Counted from the first letter of the stretch, positions 1 through 5,094 are shown. The stretch is DNA of 6,283 bases from Nitrospirota bacterium (GCA_016201805.1 JACQCB010000120.1:1-6283), one strand, 5' to 3'. The notes: a model not told the origin generated them from the sequence alone. A program made the numbers and translations.

Positions 1-410
1 GCCACCGGATGGGCCGCGCCGATGTTCGTGCCGGAAGCCATTGCCGCCACATGAGCTGCCATCGTGATGAACACCCCGGCAGAGGCGGCCCGACCGCCGG
101 AGGGGGCCACAAAGACCACGACGGGGAGCGAGGCGGCGGTAAAGTCTTTCACGATCAGCCGCATGGAGGTGTCCAGGCCGCCAGGGGTATCCAGTTGGAC
201 GATCAAGACCTGCGCCTTGTTCGTTTCCGCAAAGGCCAGGGCGTCATGGAGGTACTCGGCTGTCACCGGATTGATAACGCCCTCATAGGTCGCCACCACA
301 ACAGGGGCGGCGGCTCCGATGGCTGGAGCAGTCGGTCCCGTGAGAATGAGCAGCGCGAGCGCGGCTAGCGTGGGGAAGAAGAAGGGGAAGCGGCGGACCG
401 AGGTTTTCAT
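1..410 (-). CDS. nfeD: NfeD-family membrane-bound serine protease (ClpP class), N-terminal part, runs off the window
   Basis: The minus strand from ATG at 410-408 gives 136 complete codons before the window edge, so the C-terminus is missing. Residues 1-30 form a signal peptide or membrane anchor: basic start MKTSVRR, then a hydrophobic stretch, then GAAAP. The ClpP/crotonase-like protease domain follows, with VQLDTPGG (71-78) and APSGGRAASAG (102-112). By analogy with the archaeal 1510-N protease, Ser110 is the nucleophile; the catalytic Lys should lie about 40 residues further on, outside the window. GTNIGAAHPV (127-136) is also typical of the family. Long-form NfeD proteins are membrane proteases usually encoded beside a stomatin/SPFH gene, whose product they cleave; whether a stomatin gene is adjacent cannot be seen. 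It is transcribed divergently from trmI. The start is supported by a strong promoter 38 nt upstream and a modest AGGGA at about 7 nt. The family call is firm; the exact substrate is inference. Confidence 0.9.
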   Translation of the reverse strand, partial: MKTSVRRFPFFFPTLAALALLILTGPTAPAIGAAAPVVVATYEGVINPVTAEYLHDALAFAETNKAQVLIVQLDTPGGLDTSMRLIVKDFTAASLPVVVFVAPSGGRAASAGVFITMAAHVAAMASGTNIGAAHPV

Positions 411-447
411 AGCACGGTCCCTATGAGGTGCTGCAGCAACTTGGTCG

Positions 448-476
448 ATCATACGGCCACCTCTCTACCCTGTCAA
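448..476 (-). promoter_or_regulatory. Sigma70-type promoter for nfeD
   Basis: On the minus strand, TTGACA (476-471) is followed by a 17-nt spacer and TATGAT (453-448). This is a full-consensus -35 and a 5/6 -10. Transcription would start near 441, leaving a leader of about 31 nt before the nfeD ATG at 410. Confidence 0.8.
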
Positions 477-482
477 GAAACA

Positions 483-490
483 GACCGGTC
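483..490. promoter_or_regulatory. Palindrome GACCGGTC between divergent promoters, possible operator
   Basis: A perfect 8-bp palindrome lies in the 22-nt gap between the two outward-facing -35 elements (471-476 and 499-504). Its centre (486.5) is within 1 nt of the midpoint between them (487.5). That placement would suit a dimeric regulator acting on both promoters. An 8-bp palindrome in GC-rich DNA can be chance, so the regulatory role is inference. Confidence 0.3.
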
Positions 491-498
491 AGGGTCGG

Positions 499-527
499 TT
501 GAAAAGCCCCCTCTGTTCTCCTATGAT
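499..527 (+). promoter_or_regulatory. Sigma70-type promoter for the trmI-SDR-aroE-aroK operon
   Basis: TTGAAA (499-504), a 17-nt spacer and TATGAT (522-527) make a near-consensus promoter. The expected start, 7 nt past the -10, is A534, which is also the first base of the trmI ATG. This predicts a leaderless transcript and explains the lack of a Shine-Dalgarno before trmI. Confidence 0.75.
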
Positions 528-533
528 GAGTCC

Positions 534-1421
534 ATGATGAACAACAGCAGACTCTTGCAGAACGGCCAGCGCATCCACCTGGTGGATAAGAAAGGCCGTC
601 AGTACGCCCTGACGCTGAAGGCGGGCGAGAACTTCCAGTACAGCGGGGAGACGATCCCCCACGACGAACTGATCGGCAAGCCCGATGGCTCCGTGGTGAC
701 GTTGTCGCGCGGCAAACGCATGCTCGTCCTCCTGCCCACGTTGGGCGAGTACGTGCTGAAGATGCCGCGTGGCGCCCAGGTCATTTACCCGAAGGACCTG
801 GCGATGATCACGATCTGGGCGGATATCTACCCCGGCGCCCGCGTCTTTGAGGCCGGGACCGGTTCGGGAGCCCTCACCATGGCCTTGCTCCGGGCCGTGG
901 GGGAAGGTGGATCGGTGGTCAGCTACGAGGCGCGCGAAGACTTTGCCAAAACCGCCTTGAAGAATATCGAACGGTACCTCGGGCCGGTTCCCAACTTGAC
1001 GGCGCGCAGACAAGATGCCGCCGATGGCATCGAGCCGGAGGAAGAGGCCGGAGGGTTCGACCGGGTCGTGCTCGACTTGCCGGAGCCCTGGCGGGTGATT
1101 CCGCATGCCGTGCGCGCCCTCCGCTCCGGCGGCCTGTACCTGAGTTATGTGCCCACGATCCCGCAGGTCATGCAGACGGTGGAAGCGCTGGAGCGAGCCG
1201 CGGTGTTCGGCCTGATCGAAACCTTCGAGACCTTGTTGCGGACGTGGAATATCAAGGGACGGAGCGTCAGGCCGGATCATCGGATGGTGGCCCACTCCGG
1301 ATTCATCACCGTGGCCAGAAAAGTCGAACCGGGGCTGTTGCGGACCGGAGCGGCCGAGGCGGAAGCGGAGCCGGGCGACGATTCCGATGCCCAAGGACAA
1401 GAAGAGGAGAACGCGGCATGA
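534..1421 (+). CDS. trmI: tRNA (adenine-58-N1)-methyltransferase TrmI
   Basis: This SAM-dependent enzyme makes m1A58 in the T-loop of tRNAs, acting as a homotetramer in known bacterial members. From ATG 534 it is 295 aa. The N-terminal beta domain (about 1-85) leads into a Rossmann methyltransferase domain with motif I FEAGTGSGALT (105-115), acidic Glu132 in SYEARE, motif IV DLPEPW (181-186), and the family C-terminal signature RPDHRMVAHSGF (246-257). The last ~25 residues (272-295) are an Ala/Glu/Asp-rich tail not needed for the fold; known homologues end at roughly 255-280 aa. The frame stays open upstream to 423, but that would place the start upstream of the promoter, so 534 (or the adjacent ATG at 537) is chosen. 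No Shine-Dalgarno is visible. The stop overlaps the next start as ATGA (1418-1421), implying translational coupling. Family assignment is secure. Confidence 0.93.
   Translation: MMNNSRLLQNGQRIHLVDKKGRQYALTLKAGENFQYSGETIPHDELIGKPDGSVVTLSRGKRMLVLLPTLGEYVLKMPRGAQVIYPKDLAMITIWADIYPGARVFEAGTGSGALTMALLRAVGEGGSVVSYEAREDFAKTALKNIERYLGPVPNLTARRQDAADGIEPEEEAGGFDRVVLDLPEPWRVIPHAVRALRSGGLYLSYVPTIPQVMQTVEALERAAVFGLIETFETLLRTWNIKGRSVRPDHRMVAHSGFITVARKVEPGLLRTGAAEAEAEPGDDSDAQGQEEENAA
1404..1410 (+). promoter_or_regulatory. Ribosome binding site for the SDR gene
   Basis: GAGGAGA ends 7 nt before ATG 1418. It lies within the trmI tail codons and fixes the SDR start there rather than at upstream in-frame codons, the first of which is at 1244. 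Confidence 0.75.
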
Positions 1422-2173
1422 AGCGCCTGGACGGCACGGTGGCCTTGATCACGGGCGGAGGGGTCGGGATCGGAGAAGCGGTCGCACGGCTGTTTGCCAA
1501 GGAAGGGGCGGCAGTCCTCATCACAGGCCGTCGCAAGGACCTCCTGGAGCGGGTCGCCGGGGAGATCGAGCGGAGCGGAGGCCGCGCTCTGGCCGTCGCC
1601 GGGAGCGTGGCGGACGAGGCCCACGCGCAAACCGCCGTCATGCAGGCCGTCCGGACGTTCGGCAAACTGAACGTGCTGGTCAACAACGCCGGGATCGGGT
1701 CGTTCGGCAAGCTGCTGCATGAAACCGATGACGCCACGTGGAACGAGCTGTTCGCCACCAACCTCACCGGCGCCTTCCGGATGACCCGCGCGGCGCTCCC
1801 CGAGATGCTCAAGGCGGGTGGGGGCGCCATCGTGAACGTATCCTCAATCGCCTCCCTCGTCGGCATTCCAACGACCGCCGCCTACAGCGCCACCAAAGGC
1901 GGCCTCGATGCGCTCACCCGGTGTACGGCGCTGGACTACGCCAAGCAGGGCATTCGCTGCAACGCGGTGAACCCCGGGCTGGTGAACACCCCGATGGCCG
2001 CGCCCCTCATCAATGATCCGGCCCGGCTGGCCCAAGCCATGGCCGCCTATCCCCTCGGCAGACCCGGCACGCCGGAGGAAGTGGCCAAGCTCGTCCTCTA
2101 CCTGGCCTCCGACGAGTCCTCGTGGGTCACCGGCGGCGTGTTTCCCATCGACGGCGGCATGACGGCGCAGTAA
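1418..2173 (+). CDS. Classical short-chain dehydrogenase/reductase (FabG-like), substrate unknown
   Basis: An NAD(P)-dependent oxidoreductase of 251 aa, the standard length for the classical SDR family. The cofactor glycine motif TGGGVGIG is at 12-19, NNAG at 89-92, the active-site Asn at 115 (TNLTG), Ser143 in VNVSS, and YSATK at 156-160 giving Tyr156 and Lys160. NPGLVNTPM (185-193) follows the active site and WVTGGVFPIDGGM (236-248) is the usual C-terminal signature. All four catalytic residues are present, so it should be active. Arg38 and Arg39 after strand beta2 (TGRRK) suggest NADP(H) over NAD(H). There is no signal peptide, so it is cytoplasmic. It sits between trmI and aroE in one transcription unit, overlapping trmI by 4 nt with a good Shine-Dalgarno. 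It could be an acyl-carrier-protein reductase or one of many other SDRs; sequence alone does not decide, so no gene symbol is given. Confidence 0.9.
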   Translation: MKRLDGTVALITGGGVGIGEAVARLFAKEGAAVLITGRRKDLLERVAGEIERSGGRALAVAGSVADEAHAQTAVMQAVRTFGKLNVLVNNAGIGSFGKLLHETDDATWNELFATNLTGAFRMTRAALPEMLKAGGGAIVNVSSIASLVGIPTTAAYSATKGGLDALTRCTALDYAKQGIRCNAVNPGLVNTPMAAPLINDPARLAQAMAAYPLGRPGTPEEVAKLVLYLASDESSWVTGGVFPIDGGMTAQ

Positions 2174-2184
2174 AAAAAATCGCG

Positions 2185-3042
2185 ATGCACGAGATCAATG
2201 CCCAGACGAAGCTGTGTGGACTGCTCGGCAACCCGGTGGAGCATTCCCTCTCGCCCGCCATCCACAATGCGGCTTTCCAAAAGCTCGGGCTGAACTTCGT
2301 CTATCTCGCGTTCAAGGTCGAGGATCTGGAAGGGGCGATCCGAGGCATCAGGGCTCTAGGCAATTTGCGCGGCTTCAGCGTCACGATCCCTCACAAGGTG
2401 GCCGTGATCCCCTACCTGGACGAGGTGGAGCCCACCGCCAGACACATCGGCTCGGTGAACACCATCGTCGTCAACCATGACCGGCTGACCGGCTACAACA
2501 CCGATGCCTCGGGGGCGATCCGAGCCTTGCAGAACGCCGGCGTCTCGCTGCAAGGCGAGCGGGTCCTGCTGCTGGGGTCAGGAGGGGCCGCGCGGGCCAT
2601 TGCCTTTGCCTTGGGCATGAAGGGAAAAGTCGGCAGCCTGACGATTTTGGGCGTGGACGAAAAGGAACGGCGTGGCTTGCTCGCGGACCTGCAGGCACGG
2701 ACCAAGCTCCATGTGGAGGAAGGCCCTATCGACGAGAAGACGCTCCGCCGCAGCCTCGCGGACAACCGCATCCTGCTCCATTGCACGCCGCTCGGCATGC
2801 ACCCCAAAGTCCAGGACACCTGCGTGCCCGCTGCCTTGCTGGCCCCTCACCTGACGGTCATGGACATCGTCTATAACCCGCTGGAGACGCGACTCCTGCA
2901 AGAAGCCAAGGCCGCCGGCTGCCGTACGATCCCAGGTGTGGAGATGTTCCTCTACCAAGCGATCGCCCAGTTCGAACTCTGGACAGGGCAGACGGCCCCG
3001 GCCGACGTCATGCGGGCGGTCCTGGTCTCCCGATTCACATGA
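2185..3042 (+). CDS. aroE: Shikimate dehydrogenase AroE
   Basis: Catalyses reversible reduction of 3-dehydroshikimate to shikimate in aromatic amino acid biosynthesis, in the cytoplasm. The 285-aa protein has the family layout. The substrate domain carries NPVEHSLSPAIHN (16-28; Ser21 and Ser23 bind shikimate), TIPHK with catalytic Lys71, GSVNT (89-93) and YNTDASGA with catalytic Asp107. The nucleotide domain starts at LLGSGGAARA (129-138). HCTPLGM (199-205), VYNPLET (229-235) and GVEMFLYQA (251-259) are further family signatures. The usual NRT loop that clamps the NADP 2'-phosphate is replaced by GVD (156-158), so cofactor preference may differ. ATG 2185 lies 11 nt after the SDR stop, across a run of eight A (2172-2179). 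No Shine-Dalgarno is visible, so translation probably depends on coupling. The stop overlaps the aroK start as ATGA (3039-3042). Identity is firm. Confidence 0.95.
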   Translation: MHEINAQTKLCGLLGNPVEHSLSPAIHNAAFQKLGLNFVYLAFKVEDLEGAIRGIRALGNLRGFSVTIPHKVAVIPYLDEVEPTARHIGSVNTIVVNHDRLTGYNTDASGAIRALQNAGVSLQGERVLLLGSGGAARAIAFALGMKGKVGSLTILGVDEKERRGLLADLQARTKLHVEEGPIDEKTLRRSLADNRILLHCTPLGMHPKVQDTCVPAALLAPHLTVMDIVYNPLETRLLQEAKAAGCRTIPGVEMFLYQAIAQFELWTGQTAPADVMRAVLVSRFT

Positions 3043-3539
3043 ACATTGTTTTGATCGGCTACCGGGGAACCGGCAAGAGCAGCGTGGGGCAGATTCTGGG
3101 CACACGGTTGGGACGCGCACTGATCTCTACCGACGCGGAAGTGATCCGGCGGGCCGGCCTGTCCATCCCCGAGATCGTCAAACAGTCTGGCTGGGACCAT
3201 TTCCGTGATCTGGAATCGGCAGTCTGCCTGGATTTGGCCGGCAAGGACGGCCTGATCATCGACACGGGCGGTGGGGCGATCCTGAGACCCCAGAACGTGG
3301 CAGCCCTCAAGACAAGCGGTGTGCTGTTCTGGCTCACTGCGGAGGTCGCCACCATCACCGAACGGATCGGCGGGGATACCCAGCGCCCGTCCCTGACCGG
3401 CACCAAGTCCTTCACCGATGAAGTCGCAGAGGTTCTGCGGGAGCGCCAACCCAAATACGCGGCGGCGGCGGACCATATTATCACAACGGACGGCCGGACT
3501 CCGGCCCAGGTGGCCGAGGCGATCCTGGGCAAGCTCTGA
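3039..3539 (+). CDS. aroK: Shikimate kinase AroK
   Basis: Phosphorylates shikimate to shikimate 3-phosphate with ATP, the step directly after AroE. At 166 aa it has normal length for the family. The P-loop GYRGTGKS (7-14) is at the N-terminus. Shikimate-binding residues are Asp32 (STDAEV), Arg56 (FRDLE) and the Gly triplet 77-79 (DTGGGA), with Arg136 in RQPKY. The lid Arg is 116 in QRPSL. Where well-studied kinases have DxD, this protein has S30-T-D32, so the first, Mg-associated Asp is Ser. The start is set by the 4-nt overlap with aroE, and there is no distinct Shine-Dalgarno. It is the last gene of the operon; the tRNA promoter begins 30 nt after the stop and I see no terminator in between. 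Confidence 0.95.
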   Translation: MNIVLIGYRGTGKSSVGQILGTRLGRALISTDAEVIRRAGLSIPEIVKQSGWDHFRDLESAVCLDLAGKDGLIIDTGGGAILRPQNVAALKTSGVLFWLTAEVATITERIGGDTQRPSLTGTKSFTDEVAEVLRERQPKYAAAADHIITTDGRTPAQVAEAILGKL

Positions 3540-3568
3540 AGCCGCCCGGCGATCAATCCCCTCGCGCC

Positions 3569-3599
3569 TTGACAAGCCCGCAACAGCAATGCTTGTAAT
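3569..3599 (+). promoter_or_regulatory. Promoter for tRNA-Arg
   Basis: TTGACA (3569-3574) and TGTAAT (3594-3599) are separated by 19 nt, slightly long but each box is a strong match. The predicted start near 3606 leaves almost no leader before the tRNA at 3608. The tRNA may also be reached by read-through from aroK. Confidence 0.6.
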
Positions 3600-3607
3600 A
3601 GCCTCAT

Positions 3608-3683
3608 GCGCCCGTAGCTCAATGGATAGAGCATCGGACTTCGGATCCGAGGGCTGGGGGTTCAAGTCCCTCCGGGCGCACCA
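3608..3683 (+). tRNA. tRNA-Arg(UCG), CCA encoded
   Basis: The 76-nt sequence folds as a complete cloverleaf. The acceptor stem GCGCCCG (3608-3614) pairs with CGGGCGC (3673-3679), with discriminator A3680 and an encoded CCA. The D stem is GCTC/GAGC (3617-3620, 3629-3632) with a GG-containing loop. The anticodon stem TCGGA/TCCGA (3634-3638, 3646-3650) encloses loop CTTCGGA, giving anticodon TCG at 3641-3643, which reads CGA (Arg). The T arm has stem GGGGG/CCCTC, with one G-U pair, around TTCAAGT. Confidence 0.97.
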
Positions 3684-3735
3684 AATCATAAGACCTCTTT
3701 GCACAAGGCCTCCTTGCACAGCGCAGTTTCCTAGG

Positions 3736-3800
3736 AACGACCCATCGTGTCGTGCTACCATTGCGAGAGCCTGGCATTGAGATAGCACCGCCGGGTCGTT
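3736..3800. repeat. Interrupted inverted repeat between tRNA-Arg and the small ORF
   Basis: The outer arms AACGACCC (3736-3743) and GGGTCGTT (3793-3800) are exact reverse complements. A nested pair GTGCTA (3752-3757) / TAGCAC (3783-3788) is also exact. Together they can form a two-part stem with a 25-nt apical loop, ending 6 nt before the Shine-Dalgarno of the 3819 gene. There is no T tract, so it is not a standard terminator. It could be a leader structure for the downstream gene or a cruciform; the role is inference. Confidence 0.4.
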
Positions 3801-3806
3801 GTAGTC

Positions 3807-3813
3807 GGGGAGG
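3807..3813 (+). promoter_or_regulatory. Ribosome binding site for the small ORF at 3819
   Basis: GGGGAGG ends 5 nt before ATG 3819, which supports this short gene being translated. An in-frame TAG at 3783-3785 with no start codon in between rules out an N-terminal extension. Confidence 0.7.
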
Positions 3814-3818
3814 CGCGT

Positions 3819-4202
3819 ATGCTGCATCTCGTGGTGCTCGCCGCAACCTTGTGGGTCTGTCCTGGAGACGTGTACTTGAACGAGCCACGTCAAGGGTGCC
3901 GGCCCTTCCATGAATCGAGCCAGGAAGGGTTCAGCACCGTCCCGGAACCGAAGCCAGGCCTCGCTGACAGCTCCTCTTCCCCATCACCGTCTCCCAACCG
4001 TCTTTATGAACAGCGGCAGGAGATCCCTTCCGCTTCTTCCAAAGAATGCGCACTCTATGAAGAATGGCTCACACTCAATTTGAAAACCGACGGCATCGGG
4101 GCGCATGACCTGTCGACGGAGGAATTCGAGCGCTGGAGCAATCTGAAGCAGATGTTCTCGGTCACCTCTCCTCCGCTATGCCCGTCCAGGCCGAACCGAT
4201 AA
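3819..4202 (+). CDS. Small Cys-containing hypothetical protein upstream of cld, probably exported
   Basis: A 127-aa protein I cannot assign to a named family. Residues 1-13 are hydrophobic (MLHLVVLAATLWV) and run straight into CPGDVYLNEPRQGC (14-27), which has the look of a compact envelope-protein domain. A Ser/Pro-rich linker (51-60) separates it from a second segment, KECALYEEWLTLNLKTDG (75-92) and EEFERWSNLKQMF (101-113), predicted helical. Four Cys (14, 27, 77, 121) could form two disulfides in the periplasm. The hydrophobic start lacks positive charge and is short for a signal peptide, and the lipobox before Cys14 is poor, so export is inference. It has a good Shine-Dalgarno and lies 61 nt upstream of cld on the same strand, so co-transcription is plausible. 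That this is a real gene is fairly likely; its function is unknown. Confidence 0.7.
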   Translation: MLHLVVLAATLWVCPGDVYLNEPRQGCRPFHESSQEGFSTVPEPKPGLADSSSSPSPSPNRLYEQRQEIPSASSKECALYEEWLTLNLKTDGIGAHDLSTEEFERWSNLKQMFSVTSPPLCPSRPNR

Positions 4203-4210
4203 ACGCCTCA

Positions 4211-4234
4211 GAGGCACCGCGTTAGAGCGGCCTC
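4211..4234 (+). other. Small hairpin between the hypothetical gene and cld
   Basis: GAGG (4211-4214) pairs with CCTC (4231-4234), and CCGC (4217-4220) with GCGG (4227-4230), leaving a 2-nt bulge and a 6-nt loop. No T tract follows, so termination is unlikely. It may affect processing or relative expression of the two genes, or mean nothing. Confidence 0.3.
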
Positions 4235-4252
4235 CTCACCGCTGGGATCAAC

Positions 4253-4258
4253 GGGAGG
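4253..4258 (+). promoter_or_regulatory. Ribosome binding site for cld
   Basis: GGGAGG ends 5 nt before ATG 4264 and fixes the start so that a full signal peptide is included. Confidence 0.75.
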
Positions 4259-4263
4259 ACACC

Positions 4264-5058
4264 ATGTTCCAACGGAACAGCGTTATCGTCTTTGTCCTGT
4301 GGCTATGCACTGTGCTTCTGACTGGCGTCGCCCACGCAACGGTCGACCGCGAAAAACTTCTGAGTGAGCCCGGCGTATACGGGACTTTTGCGGTCTTTCA
4401 GGTGCACGAGGACTGGTGGAAGCTCGATCAGGCCTCGCGAAGGGTCGCGGCGGCGGAAATCAAAGGCGTGATCCAGAAGCACGGCGAACGGGTGGCAATC
4501 GATACCTACCTGCTCCGGGGTCTGACGGAGAAGGCCGATTTTTTTGTTCGCGTCCACTCAACAGAGCTGATGAGCAACCAACACTTCCTCGTGGACCTGA
4601 TGGGCACGACCCTCGGCACGTACTTGAAGAACACCGTGACGTTCAACGGCATCGCCAAGAAAGCCAACTACGTTCCCGGCTTCCCGGCCGACCTGCAAAC
4701 GGCCCTGAAAACACCGCCGGACCCGGGACCGAAACCCTACGCGATCGTCATTCCGATCCGCAAAGATGCCGACTGGTGGCTGTTGGATCAGGCAGCGAGG
4801 ACGACTCTGATGCAGGAACATGCCGCGGCCACAGTCCCGTATCTGAAGACGGTCAAGCGCAAGCTCTACCATGCGACCGGCCTGGACGACGTGGACTTTA
4901 TCACCTATTTCGAAACGGCGACGCCGGCCGACTTCAACAATTTGGTGATCGGGCTTGAGCGGACGCGGGAGAATCGGCACAACAAACGATTCGGAAACCC
5001 CACGATCCTCGGAACGATCAGGCCATTGGACGAGATCCTCGACATCTTGACTCGTTAG
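4264..5058 (+). CDS. cld: Chlorite dismutase, periplasmic heme enzyme (Nitrospira-type long form)
   Basis: A heme b enzyme that splits chlorite into chloride and O2. The 264-aa precursor has a Sec signal peptide (1-25: MFQR, hydrophobic core, cleavage after AHA), giving a mature protein of about 239 residues, the size of pentameric lineage I enzymes. Key residues match the N. defluvii enzyme with a constant offset of 26: proximal heme ligand His186 (MQEH; His160 there), distal catalytic Arg199 (TVKRK; Arg173), Lys167 (PIRKD; Lys141) and Glu236 (TRENRHN; Glu210). KLYHATGLDDVDFITYFET (200-218) is highly characteristic. The two halves are related, with DWWKLDQASR (50-59) echoing DWWLLDQAAR (170-179), as expected of the duplicated ferredoxin-like fold. 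All active-site residues are present, so activity is predicted. In nitrite oxidisers it probably removes chlorite made by nitrite oxidoreductase from chlorate. Residue numbering of the reference is from memory. Confidence 0.96.
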   Translation: MFQRNSVIVFVLWLCTVLLTGVAHATVDREKLLSEPGVYGTFAVFQVHEDWWKLDQASRRVAAAEIKGVIQKHGERVAIDTYLLRGLTEKADFFVRVHSTELMSNQHFLVDLMGTTLGTYLKNTVTFNGIAKKANYVPGFPADLQTALKTPPDPGPKPYAIVIPIRKDADWWLLDQAARTTLMQEHAAATVPYLKTVKRKLYHATGLDDVDFITYFETATPADFNNLVIGLERTRENRHNKRFGNPTILGTIRPLDEILDILTR

Positions 5059-5067
5059 GCGGGGAGC

Positions 5068-5094
5068 ACCGGCGCACATTGCGTTCATGCCGGT
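5068..5094 (+). terminator. Weak hairpin after cld, possible terminator
   Basis: ACCGGC (5068-5073) pairs with GCCGGT (5089-5094) around a 15-nt loop, 10 nt past the cld stop. The tail GTGTGTTAAAGTTCTT is only moderately T-rich, so intrinsic termination would be inefficient. It may instead stabilise the mRNA 3' end. Confidence 0.35.

Noticed and set aside
423..533. N-terminal extension of trmI by 37 codons from ATG 423
   Set aside because: It would start upstream of the -35 and -10 at 499-527 and inside the nfeD leader. The extra residues also resemble no TrmI sequence.
489..1400. Long open frame on the minus strand opposite trmI (303 codons)
   Set aside because: It is a shadow produced by GC-rich codon use in trmI, has no family signature and is opposed by a secure gene.
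2171..2180. Programmed slippage on A8 joining the SDR to aroE
   Set aside because: The TAA stop begins with the T before the run, so gaining or losing A residues leaves the stop in place.
2952..3911. Long minus-strand frame (319 codons) across aroK and tRNA-Arg
   Set aside because: It reads through the antisense of a tRNA gene; the segment ARRDLNPQPSDPKSD is the well-known spurious peptide from antisense tRNA. It also overlaps aroK.
3675..5077. GGCGCAC at the tRNA-Arg 3' end (3675-3681) and again after cld (5071-5077), as possible attachment repeats
   Set aside because: Seven bases are expected by chance in GC-rich DNA, the flanks do not match and there is no integrase.
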